A stretch of 64,000 nucleotides of DNA from Romanomermis culicivorax (lineage: Eukaryota > Nematoda > Enoplea > Mermithida > Mermithidae): positions 186,001 to 250,000 of the forward strand of contig CAWUHX010000153.1 of the NCBI GenBank assembly GCA_963922205.1. The letters run 5' to 3'. This document shows, in pieces, positions 55,749 to 64,000 of the stretch. Positions within the stretch are counted from its first letter, which is position 1; each line of letters begins with the position of its first letter. The notes under the pieces are model-generated. The model saw only the letters and a list, made by a program, of their open reading frames with translations, made no database searches and was not told the origin of the DNA. Position numbers and translations under genes: made by a program.

Positions 55749-56822
55749 TTGCAGGAGTTGATTATCCTTGAACCACGCTCACTGACACAATTTACTGCAC
55801 CTGTACCTTCACTATATGCGAATGTGCCCGAGGTAGCTTTCCTTCCTAAGCCCCTCTTTGGGCAACAACGCAGCGTATATTTTGCTGGTACTGTGAGCAC
55901 TGTGACTAACGGTTGCATACCCCTACAGGTAGTTAACCCGAGTACACGCTCAGTGGTTCTCTACCCGCACACGACCATCGGTCATGTGCAGATGCACACT
56001 GATTCCTCAGGGGGATCTGTGGTCAAGTTTGATACCATTCTTGACTGGAAGTGGGTCAAAGCAAATGCTGTGATATCTCCTGATATTTCCTCACAGGACA
56101 AGACAGTCCTAGTGCCTCCTAGTGCGCAAGAAAATGGGTCACACCGGATGTGTGTTGATTTTTATGGTCTCAACAAGGTCACGAAAAAGGATGTCTATCC
56201 TCTCCCACGGATTGATGACATCCTCGACACACTCAAGGGTATGAAATACTTTACTACCCTTGATCAGGCTAAGGCCCACTGGTCTATACCTATTGCGGAG
56301 GCAGACAAGGAGAAAACGGCATTTAACAAGCCTATTGGGCTCTACGAGTTCAACTATCTGCCTTTTGGTCTCTGCAACGCCCCTGGGACGTTTCAACGTC
56401 TCATGGACCTGCTTCTCACGGGATTGCAGTAGCATACAGCATTGACCTATCTCGATGACATCTTGGTGTTCGGGAACTCTCACACCCAGATGCTTGAGCA
56501 AGTGAGGGATGTGTTTACGCGTCTCCGTCAGGGTGGAATGAAGCTCAGACTGAGCAAGTGCAAGTTTTCGCACTCTGAGGTAGAATATCTAGGCTACCGT
56601 ATCTCACAGAACGGCCTGGAACCAGATAAAATCAAATTGGCTGCCGTCCAGGATCTACCCATTCCACAAAACGCCAAAGACATCAAGTCTTTTCTTGGCC
56701 TTGTGTCTTATTATAGGCCCTTCATCCCTGGCTGCACCCGGCTCAGGGAGCCGCTGACTAAGCTCCTAGGGAAGGAAGTTACCTTCCTGTGGTTCAAACC
56801 CCAGCAAGCCGCGTTCGACTAA
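55749..56822 (+). pseudogene. Reverse transcriptase of Gypsy element 2
   Basis: In one frame with a single internal TAG at 56,430. Motifs in order: SHRMCVDFYGLNKVT, YPLPRIDDIL, FTTLDQAKAHWSIPI (motif A, catalytic Asp in TTLDQ, Lys for the usual Gly/Ser), KTAF, LPFGLCNAPGTFQRLMD (motif B), then after the stop TYLDDILVFGNS (motif C, YLDD), KCKFS, EVEYLGYRIS and KSFLGLVSYYRPFIPG. The segment before SHRMC is shortened: the usual proline-rich SPWASPVVLVKKKD-type lead-in is mostly missing, suggesting a small deletion near 56,110. A TAA at 56,820 ends the piece. Confidence 0.95.
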
Positions 56823-57250
56823 CTCTGAAGGCTGTTGATGAACCCTCCTATTCTGGGCCATCAGGACTTTATGAAATCCTTCATCCTTCAAACCGATGCA
56901 AGTATTTGGGGGATAGGAGCAGTTCTGAGCCAGTTGGACGATGATGGATACGACCATCCTGTCGCGTACACCAGTAGAGGGTTAACGGCAGCTGAGAAGA
57001 ACTACGCTATTACGGAGTTAGAGACTCTCGCTGTTGTCCATTTCATCAAGCACTTTCGACCTTACCTCTTTCAACATTAGGTGGTGGTTCAGACTGATCA
57101 TACCGCTGTTAAGGCTGTGTTAAAGAAACCTAACCCTTCAGCACAGATAGCTCGGTGGGGCCTCGTGCTCGCTGAATTCAAACTGACAATTTGGCTGCAA
57201 AAAGGTCGGTCTAATGGTAATGCTGACGCATTATCATGCCTGCCTGATCC
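56823..57250 (+). pseudogene. RNase H of Gypsy element 2
   Basis: Continues the RT frame after the TAA at 56,820. FILQTDASIWGIGAVLSQLD gives the first catalytic Asp; ITELETLAVVHFIKHFRPYL the Glu; after a TAG at 57,078, VVQTDHTAVKAVL and SNGNADALSCLPD give the second and last Asp. In Gypsy elements this domain degrades the RNA template. Apart from the stop the sequence is well conserved and aligns with element 1. Confidence 0.94.
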
Positions 57251-58676
57251 TAATTCCCTTGCCGGGGAGAGTATCGATGATACTCCCCTATACAGAACCG
57301 AGGGAGAAATTATGATGATCTCCGATTGTGCTCAGCACCTGGCCAGATCATCTCCAATGATCTCCCATGGTGCGCAGTGCCTGGCAAGATCATTTCAAAT
57401 GACCCTTGATGGTGCACAGCGCCTGGCAAGGTCAGAGTCTTATGCTGAGATATCACAGGATGCGCAGCACCATGACCTTCTCGCAGCTCAATTTGAGGAT
57501 CCAGAACTAGCCTCCATTCTTAGGTCACTAAAACCCTACGGTGATCAGAATGATGTTAATGGCTACCACCTGTTGGATAACATACTTCAGAAGTGGACAG
57601 GCGAGTTCAACAAGATCATCAACCCCGGATCAATCGTTACTACCATTATCGAGGCTCATCATAATGACATTCTCGCTGGACACTTTGGTGCTAAACATAC
57701 CGGGAGGCTTATAGCCTGCAGGTACCACTGGCCTTCCCTCAGTACAGACGTAAAATTGTTTTGTCAGCGGTGTGATCTTTGCCAACGGAATAAACCCACC
57801 AGACAAAAGACTGGAGCAGCTCTGAAACCAATCACCATTAGGGGGCCCTTTCATCGAGTAGGTGTCGACTGTATGGGACCAATGACCACTGGTGAAAGTG
57901 GCAACCATTTTATTGTAGTCTTTATCGATTACTTTACCAAATGGGTTGAAGCTTTTGCTACTCCGGACATTACTGTGCAAACCATAGCATGCCTTTTTGT
58001 TACACAAATTGTCTGCAGACACGGGGCACCCCAGATTCTTCAGTCTGATCATGGCACTGATTTCACGTCCAAACTGATGACTGAAATCACTGCCATTTGT
58101 TCGACTAAGGAACTCCACTCCACCGCTTATCACGTGATGACAAATGGAGAAGTGGAAAGAGCTAATCAAATGCGAGCTACAGGGCTACGTATGTATGTCC
58201 ACCAAGGTCATACTGATTGGGATGAACGCCTGCCATATTCTGTGTTCGCCGTAAACATTAGCATGAATGAGTCCACAGGATATTCCCCCTTTGAACTCAT
58301 GTATGGTTGTACGCCCATGCTACCTGTTGATGCGGCGCTCTCATTCAACCCTCTGGCCCATATCATTGATATTTCTACATATGATATGGAGGTCAAAGGG
58401 CATTTTACAAATGCCTTGACCTTGATCCAGAGTCGAATTGAGAGATCACAGGGGGCTTACACTTGGTCTTACGATTGCATGGCATTAGATGTCTCATACA
58501 AAGTTGGTGATCAGGTGCTCAAACTGCGCACCACCGGCAAACATGGCCTTACACCTAAATTGCTGCCCATTTACGGTGGGCCCTACTTTGTAATGAATGT
58601 GGCATATCCCAATGCCACCATTCGGTTTGAGGCAGATCAGGAAGATACTGTGCATGTCAATCAGCTTAGATGCTAG
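57251..58676 (+). pseudogene. Integrase of Gypsy element 2 (uninterrupted, probably once functional)
   Basis: The longest open stretch in the window (57,081-58,676, 531 codons, shared with the RNase H end). After a linker with three imperfect repeats of AQ(H/C/R)LARS (about 57,325-57,435), the zinc-binding domain reads HNDILAGHFGAKHTG with CQRCDLC, then the DDE core: VDCMGPM (first Asp), QSDHGTDFTS (second Asp), GEVERANQ (Glu). Downstream come HTDWDERLPYSVFAVN and YSPFELMYG, then KLLPIYGGPYFV, the GPY/F module. All catalytic residues are present. It ends at TAG 58,677. It was part of a polyprotein, so the Met at 57,081 is not a true start. Confidence 0.95.
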
Positions 58677-59331
58677 GTGTCACCTGATCAGCCTACTGAA
58701 GCGGAGGAGATACCTTCCACTTCACAGGTAGTCAAGACGGCACCCTTGTTGATTTCATCAACAAGCTGAGATTTTACACAGGATCTCGTTGACCCACATC
58801 TTGATGCAGAGGTCTCCGATCCGTAGTCAAGAAGCCCTTCTCTTCTCTAGTCGACTTACGGACGAGGTCATCCTTTTTCAAAGGACCACCGTGCCCCTCA
58901 CATAATACCCGCTCCTGCTCCATGCTGGAACAGCAGTGTAAAGAAGAGAATAAGCAGCAATCAATGCATCTAAACTAGGGCATTGCTCCATATTACAGGT
59001 GCATCCGTGCGATAGCCTACATCTCCGCCCTAAAATTTTTCTTTCAGTCTCATTACAGATCTCACAAATCAGTGGACAAATGGCAACTCCATGCATTACC
59101 AAACAGATCAATTGGCTTCAGCAACTCCAGGCATAACCAACCACACTGATCAATTAACGTCAGCAACTCCATTCATCATTGACACAAATCCACAAGCCAA
59201 AATGTGCCGAAAAACCACTGGACCATCGACCGCCCGCCATCACCTCTACCTGGACGATTGACCTCCATGGACATGTCACATAAAACCTCAACAACACAAG
59301 GACGAGGATGCCCTTTTTCGAAGGACTGCCG
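58677..59331 (+). other. 3' untranslated region of Gypsy element 2, with duplicated LTR-border sequence
   Basis: No Env-like frame. GGACGAGG then a CCTTTTTC(A/G)AAGGAC box occurs at about 58,860-58,890 and again at about 59,301-59,327 directly before the 3' LTR. The second copy is where a polypurine tract is expected (ACAAGGACGAGGATG is the most purine-rich word). CAGCAACTCCA, related to leader array B, occurs twice. Confidence 0.6.
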
Positions 59332-60470
59332 TGTCACCTGCCGACGAATTTCGCCCAGCATCACATGATTCACATCATATTTTTTCTGTTATGTTTTTCA
59401 CCACGTTTTGTTTTACAGTAACTTATGTTAATTTTACATTCCATTTTTATAATTTCTACATGCATTTTCTGTGTGTACTTTTTATGTTTCATTTCTGTTT
59501 TACTTTCGCACTTTTATTTCTGTTACAATTTGTTATTTTTCCGTTGTACATGTAGACTACGGTATGTAACCCACTAGTCAGAATTTCCATTAAAGATAAG
59601 CTCTCCGAGCTCATCACTGTAATTGGAGCACAATGTGCACCTCTTATCAGTAAAAACTAGGGACGTTTCGCAATGTGAAATGCCTAGTTGGAAATTCTCA
59701 CTAGATGACTTTCCTATGTTGAGCATGGAGAGTGAAAATTCGCCCCAATGCTTAACGTAGTGAACTGGAAAATGTCTATGTGACCATAGGCATCTTCTGC
59801 AGCAATTTCCACTGCAGAAGTTAGCTTGGGTGTGGCCTACCTCCGCCCAAGGCATGCTGTAGATTACGGGGCCCTTTAAAAGGGCCTGTTTCGTTAATTT
59901 TGCACTCATTTTTGGGCCTAAACCGTCTTCTGCATTTTTAGCTTACAACTCTGCGTTCATCAACGTCGTTTATTATAAATTTGCATATTGTACCTTCTCA
60001 GGGGTTATTATTGTTGAGGGTATATTTGTGGGAATCCTCCTTAAGCCACTTTTCCCATTAGAGTACCCTCAGTTGAGAAAGCCCTGGGACTCTTAAGGTC
60101 AGGGCCAATTAGGGGATTTAGGTTGACAACCGGGTCCCCTACAGTAAGCCATTCCATGAATGGCACTGTCCCTCATTCTCAGTGAATGAGGACTAGGGAT
60201 TGCCACCCATGACTGGGCTGCGTTGTCCATTATTCTACAGCTGAACCCTAGGACAAGGCGGAGGTACACCATAGGTTTTCCTGTGGTAGTACCAGCTGGG
60301 TTAGGTTCCCAAACTGAATATATTAAAGGAGCCACCCAACGAGGTCACAGCATGTCTCCTAGAGTGTCGTCACCATATTTCCTATGGGATATGGTATGGG
60401 TTTTCCCATCAATTTGACTGATCACCAATCTACTTAATGTGACATGGCTCCCAAATCAGTTAATGTGACA
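59332..60470 (+). repeat. 3' LTR of Gypsy element 2 (1,139 bp)
   Basis: Starts TGTCACCTGCCGACG, ends AGTTAATGTGACA; same length as the 5' LTR. It provides the transcript end. It is followed by ATTT, the target duplication, and the remainder of the split M3 MITE. Confidence 0.95.
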
Positions 60471-60800
60471 ATTTTATAAGAAACAGACTATAGACCACAC
60501 GTTCAGTTTTCGTTTTACTAGCGATGCTCAGAGCCTCACAAGAAACTGACCACTCACTAAGACCAACAAAACAACACCTCTAACTTTTTCACAAACTTGC
60601 TGTGAGTGTAATCTTTGATGTTGTGAACCTTTGGACAACTTTGAACTCGGAAACGATGCATTCTGGCGAATCACTTTGAAAAGCTGACAAGTTTACCTAG
60701 TCGATCAGGGCCCTACTACATGTACAACATGCACAATTCTGAAATTTCACATTGTCTATGAGTAGGCACATATGGCTCGCGAGCCCCAATACAGTTTAGT
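60471..60800. other. End of split M3 MITE, then unrecognised sequence
   Basis: ATTTTATAAGAAACAGACTA completes the M3 copy begun at 48,888. The following ~300 bp show no gene or repeat. Confidence 0.55.
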
Positions 60801-60804
60801 ATGT

Positions 60805-61250
60805 ATAGTCTGTTTTTTATAAAATGCTTCCAAATAGAAAAGTGACACAATAGTTAATAATTATGTTAATAGTTAATAGTTAATAATTATTATAGTTAAT
60901 AAATAAATTATCTCAACCAATATATTTCTTAAAAGGCGTTATCAGAAAATCTGCAAATAAATAAATTCAGAACGATACAATAGACACAATCATGACAGAA
61001 ACGCTTGAATTACAGTCAAAACTACGAAACTCGTTGTGAAAATTTTCTATTCGTGTACATGATATAGACTATTTTTCTATGACAAAAAATAAGTACCTAG
61101 CTCAAAGTTGTTTACACAAACCTTTTACGGTTTTTACTATAAATATAGCTTGGCAGGGTACAGATTTCCAGTCTTATAAGATACGGTTCTGCAATGGAAT
61201 ATCATTCGCTTTGCGCTCTTGATATTTACAAGTATAACGGGTCAAAAACG
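60805..61250. mobile_element. M3-related element with internal TAATTATTA expansion
   Basis: Begins TATAGTCTGTTTTTTATAAA and ATGCTTCCAAATAGAAAAGT, the M3 left end. The interior includes a GTTAATAATTA-type low-complexity run (60,855-60,905). The right half has ACACAAACCTTTTACGGTTT and TTGGCAGGGTACAGATTTCC. Longer than other copies; probably two fused or an M3 with an insertion. Confidence 0.5.
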
Positions 61251-61474
61251 TGGTACATTTTATTCCGTTAAATACACTTGTGTCAAGGGGGAAAATTTTG
61301 TACACCTATCAAACTGTGAACCTCAAAATTCGTGACACATCGAGGATGTAAATGCCAGGTAGTAATCAGCTGTTGGACTTTATCACTCATTATAGATGAC
61401 TGACAAGTATACAACGTTGTTTGAGCAGATGGATTGAGAAAAATTTTTACTGTATGCTGACTGATTTTCTACCA

Positions 61475-63225
61475 AAGACGGAGCGCGTAGCCCTCTTTTG
61501 ATTGGCTGAAATTGCCGCTCCCTTGTTGATTTATCAAAATTTTTGAGATGTCGAAAATGCATTATGTGCGTTTTAAAAGGGAAATTCTGAAAATTTTCCA
61601 GCGCTTAGCACCGAGTTTCAAATCAGGCATTATTTGAAAATGAAGTTTCTGTCGGAGCAGTGTTTTCTTTTGTGCCAAAACATGGTTTTTGGCACAAAAA
61701 AATTTGGAATGGCACAAAAAATTTTGAGCGTTTGTGCCAATTGGCACAAAATTTTTGGCTGGTCAAACATTAAATTTCCTTGATTATAAGACGTCTTAGG
61801 GGCTGAAAATGCAAAAAATTTCCGACGCTTCGCGCCGAGTCAACGAATATAATATTTTCTATTTGTATATTTGACCGGAACGCGAACGATTCCTCTTCGA
61901 ACAGTGTATTAGTATCGTTGCAGCAAACTCTATAGGCTGTCAATGTCAACGACTGATGAATGAAAAGAAATTCTGAATATTCTCTGTTCATTCAGTCAAA
62001 TTCGGATTTAAAACTGAAATTCTAACTTTTTGTGTTTGATTGATTCAAATAGAATAATAGAAAAATCGATATTGTTGGTAATGGTACAATGTTTCGATCG
62101 AAAATTTACATGATTTTGGACTTTATTTTCTCTAATGGTCTTAACATTGTTGTTAAATATATCTTACCTAAAGACATACCTGTCCTGTACCATACCTGTA
62201 CTTGGGGGGGGGGCCCAACCCCCCCCCCCCCCCAGTTTGGAAAAAATTAAAAAAATTTTCAAAAAAGTGTATGTTTTTTTGGCCTTTTTTGGGAAAAATT
62301 TCGACTTTTTCCAACCCCCTCCCCAAAATTTCAGATTTACCCCCCCCTCCCCAACTGGTCGGAGGTCTTACAGGTATGACCTGTACTTGGGGGGGGGGTT
62401 GGGGGGGTGGACCCCCCCAACTTGGCCAACCCTGTACCCAAGGAAAAAATTAGAAAAATTTTCAAAAAGTGTATGTTTTTTGGCCTTTTTTTGGGAAAAA
62501 TTTCTACTTTTTCCTATCCCCCCCCCCAAAATTTCGGATTTATCCCCCCCTCAACTGGTCGAAGGTCTTACAGGTATGCCTAAAGATATTCATATTCGTA
62601 GTCAAAAATTGAATCAGTTTGAATTTCCTGAACGATTCTAGAGTTATTTAAATTTTCTCAGCATCCATTCCTTTTTGAGTCGTCGTTAACTATTTTCCCG
62701 CACAGTTTTTTCACTGACATGGTTAGCTGAAAAATAGGTAGGGCACGATTTTCACAAAAAAGTTATGTGTAAAACGTTAACTTTCCATCAAAATTTTTGG
62801 CCTGAAACTTTTCCGAAGTTTTCAGTATGTTCCTAGTAGAAAAAACTTTTTGTGCCATTGGCACACATTTTTTTGGCCTCTTGTGCCAATTGGCACAAAT
62901 GTCCGTGCACAAAAAAAAACACTGGTCGGAAATCACTGTTTTTTGCCCTGTGCCTCTTCCCTAAATGGCGGAAGAAGTCAAAAATTTATTTTCTCATTTT
63001 CCCCTAGACGTTTTTTCGCTTATTTTTCATTTAATTTACCTTAAAAATTTTCTCAGACTTGGGCTTAGGGTACAGCAGCTGGGCGCAGTGCTGTTGAGGC
63101 TCTTCCGAATGAAGTTGTTAGTTAAAACCAATAATACGCACATACTGTAGAGTAAATAACGCGTTTGCCTGAGGGATGGGACTTGATTTTCAACCAATCA
63201 GAAGAGGGATACGCGCTTCGTCCCT
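61475..63225. mobile_element. Inverted-repeat element of about 1.75 kb with nested palindromes
   Basis: Left AGACGGAGCGCGTAGCCCTC then TTTTGATTGGCTGAA; right, in inverse, GACGAAGCGCGTATCCCTCT then TCTGATTGGTTGAA. The homology continues inwards: GTCGGAGCAGTGTTTTCTTT against an inverse partner at about 62,915. Both arms carry the perfect palindrome TTGTGCCAATTGGCACAA (61,731-61,748; 62,881-62,898). No transposase frame. No certain target duplication. Confidence 0.65.
62187..62577. repeat. Two ~195-bp tandem units with long G and C runs
   Basis: Each unit begins CTGTACTTGGGGGGGGG, has a C-rich block, AAAATTTTCAAAAA.GTGTATG, TTTTTGGCC, then CCAAAATTTC(A/G)GATTTA, a second C-run and CAACTGGTCG(G/A)AGGTCTTAC, AGGTATG. 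The 168-codon frame through both is Pro/Phe-rich because of the runs and is not a gene. Confidence 0.8.
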
Positions 63226-63261
63226 AATGCATAGTGATTTTTCTATCGACTGTCTTTTTCA

Positions 63262-63360
63262 GGGCGGTTGGCAAGGCTTTGGTTTTTTGGTTTTTGGTTT
63301 TCTTGGTTTTTAAAAAAAAAACCAAAACATTGGAAAATCTCTGGTTTTTTGGTTTTTCCC
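63262..63360. repeat. TTGGTTTT simple repeat with short hairpin
   Basis: GGTTTTTTGGTTTTTGG, then TTGGTTTTTAAAAAAAAAACC and the inverse AACCAAAAC, then TTTTTTGGTTTTT again. Low complexity; overlapping frames on both strands are artefacts. Confidence 0.7.
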
Positions 63361-63616
63361 AAAATCCTCGGGAAAGTGTTTTTTTCACATTAGTCGATCT
63401 TCTAGGCATGTATTGGTGTCTATCTAAATCAACAAAACAATTAATTTAGTTGAATTGACTTCACTACAAAGTAGAAAAAAGTCGTATTTTTATGATACAT
63501 TTCGTACTCAAAAGATGTAATATAAATCAATCGATATCCTTTGTATTCATCTTGCAACCACGCATTTAGTACATTAGTCAACTTTGCTATAATTTGCTCA
63601 TAAAAAGTAGACACTA

Positions 63617-63682
63617 AATCTTTCGACCTCTGACCATACGGGGTGACATCCATTTCGACCTCTGACCATAGGGGGTGACATC
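63617..63682. repeat. Tandem duplication of a 32-bp unit
   Basis: TTTCGACCTCTGACCATA then GGGGTGACATCCAT, twice in direct succession (one mismatch). The rest of the window to 64,000 holds no recognisable gene. Confidence 0.85.
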
Positions 63683-64000
63683 CATTGATCCATATCATCT
63701 TCAAAATGTTATAAAATATGATTGAGTTTAATATACTGAATTTATTGTTACGGTAAGCTTTTTAATTTTCTTAGCTCGAAATTTCAAAATATAAATGAGA
63801 CAAAAATAATAAAATTTTATACAGATCAGTTACGGATACTGTAGGTTAACAAAGAGAGGAGCTTTTGAGTGGTTCATTTTTATGGGACTTGACGTCGCTA
63901 CTAAGTATAAAAAATCGGACAAAAATATGTATCTATCATGCAAGCGAGAATAGTATATATATTATAAGACCCATTTGCTGTAGTTATAGCTCGCAGACAG

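Larger units (their letters stand above)
49118..60470 (+). mobile_element. Ty3/Gypsy LTR retrotransposon 2, complete (11.35 kb)
   Basis: LTR 49,118-50,256, primer site, a 3.9-kb leader, gag, protease, RT, RNase H, integrase, LTR 59,332-60,470. The LTRs are of identical length (1,139 bp) and about 97% identical (roughly 30 mismatches by eye), so it is younger than element 1. Target duplication ATTT (49,114-49,117; 60,471-60,474) inside an M3 MITE. No Env-like frame. Pol is nearly continuous in one frame, with three isolated stops and one frameshift in the protease, so this copy is inactive. Integrase and RNase H motifs are closely related to element 1. Confidence 0.96.

Noticed and set aside
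62135..62641. 168-codon plus-strand frame as a gene
   Set aside because: Its length comes from G/C runs and two tandem units; the product is low-complexity Pro/Phe.
63224..63449. Overlapping frames on both strands at the TTGGTTTT repeat
   Set aside because: Simple-sequence artefacts.

Overview
This is AT-rich eukaryotic DNA, almost certainly from an invertebrate animal. I see no rRNA, tRNA or convincing host protein-coding gene. The window is a deposit of transposable elements of several ages, inserted into one another, with stretches of unrecognised sequence between them. The element families present (Ty3/Gypsy LTR retrotransposons, a CR1/Jockey-like LINE fragment, PIF/Harbinger, hAT and many short inverted-repeat elements) are typical of metazoan intergenic or heterochromatic DNA. 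I cannot name the species. A palindromic block of degenerate TTAGGC hexamers near 5.8-6.0 kb recalls the nematode telomere repeat but does not prove that affiliation.

Layout. 0-3.2 kb: no recognisable gene. 3.2-4.7 kb: decayed LINE reverse transcriptase, minus strand. 5.8-9.3 kb: hexamer palindrome and short inverted-repeat elements. 9.6-31.9 kb: a nested complex. Two copies of a composite repeat of about 3 kb lie in opposite orientation (9,620-21,822 and 27,270-30,495). Each holds an array of ~95-bp tandem repeats and a 1.65-1.7 kb inverted-repeat element. The left copy is split by a complete 9.2-kb Gypsy element (10,124-19,348, minus strand). The right copy lies inside a 6.8-kb segment with hAT-like ends and an 8-bp target duplication, and that segment itself splits a Harbinger-type element. 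33.3-34.7 kb: an unsplit sister copy of that Harbinger element. 37.4-41.6 kb: a decayed open region for an unidentified large protein on the minus strand, with a ~190-bp direct repeat at its two ends; it may be an endogenous virus or an unknown element. 41.6-49.1 kb: a cluster of short inverted-repeat elements. 49.1-60.5 kb: a second, younger Gypsy element (plus strand, 1,139-bp LTRs). 60.5-64 kb: more inverted-repeat elements, G/C-run tandem repeats and short tandem duplications.

Main points of interest. (1) The minus-strand Gypsy element carries a membrane-glycoprotein (Env-like) reading frame between gag and pol instead of downstream of pol; its second half is in the same frame as the protease and only a stop codon separates them. 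(2) The plus-strand Gypsy element has a 3.9-kb leader before gag with two families of repeated hairpins, one on an exact 40-nt period and one built on GTCAGCAACAACA / TGTTGTTGC stems. (3) The unidentified 37.5-40.75 kb locus. (4) The nesting of hAT-like, Harbinger, Gypsy and array-bearing repeats lets insertions be ordered in time from target duplications and from uninserted sister copies.

All coding regions listed are interrupted by stops or frameshifts, so they are annotated as decayed. Calls rest on reading motifs and repeats by eye; no database search was possible.
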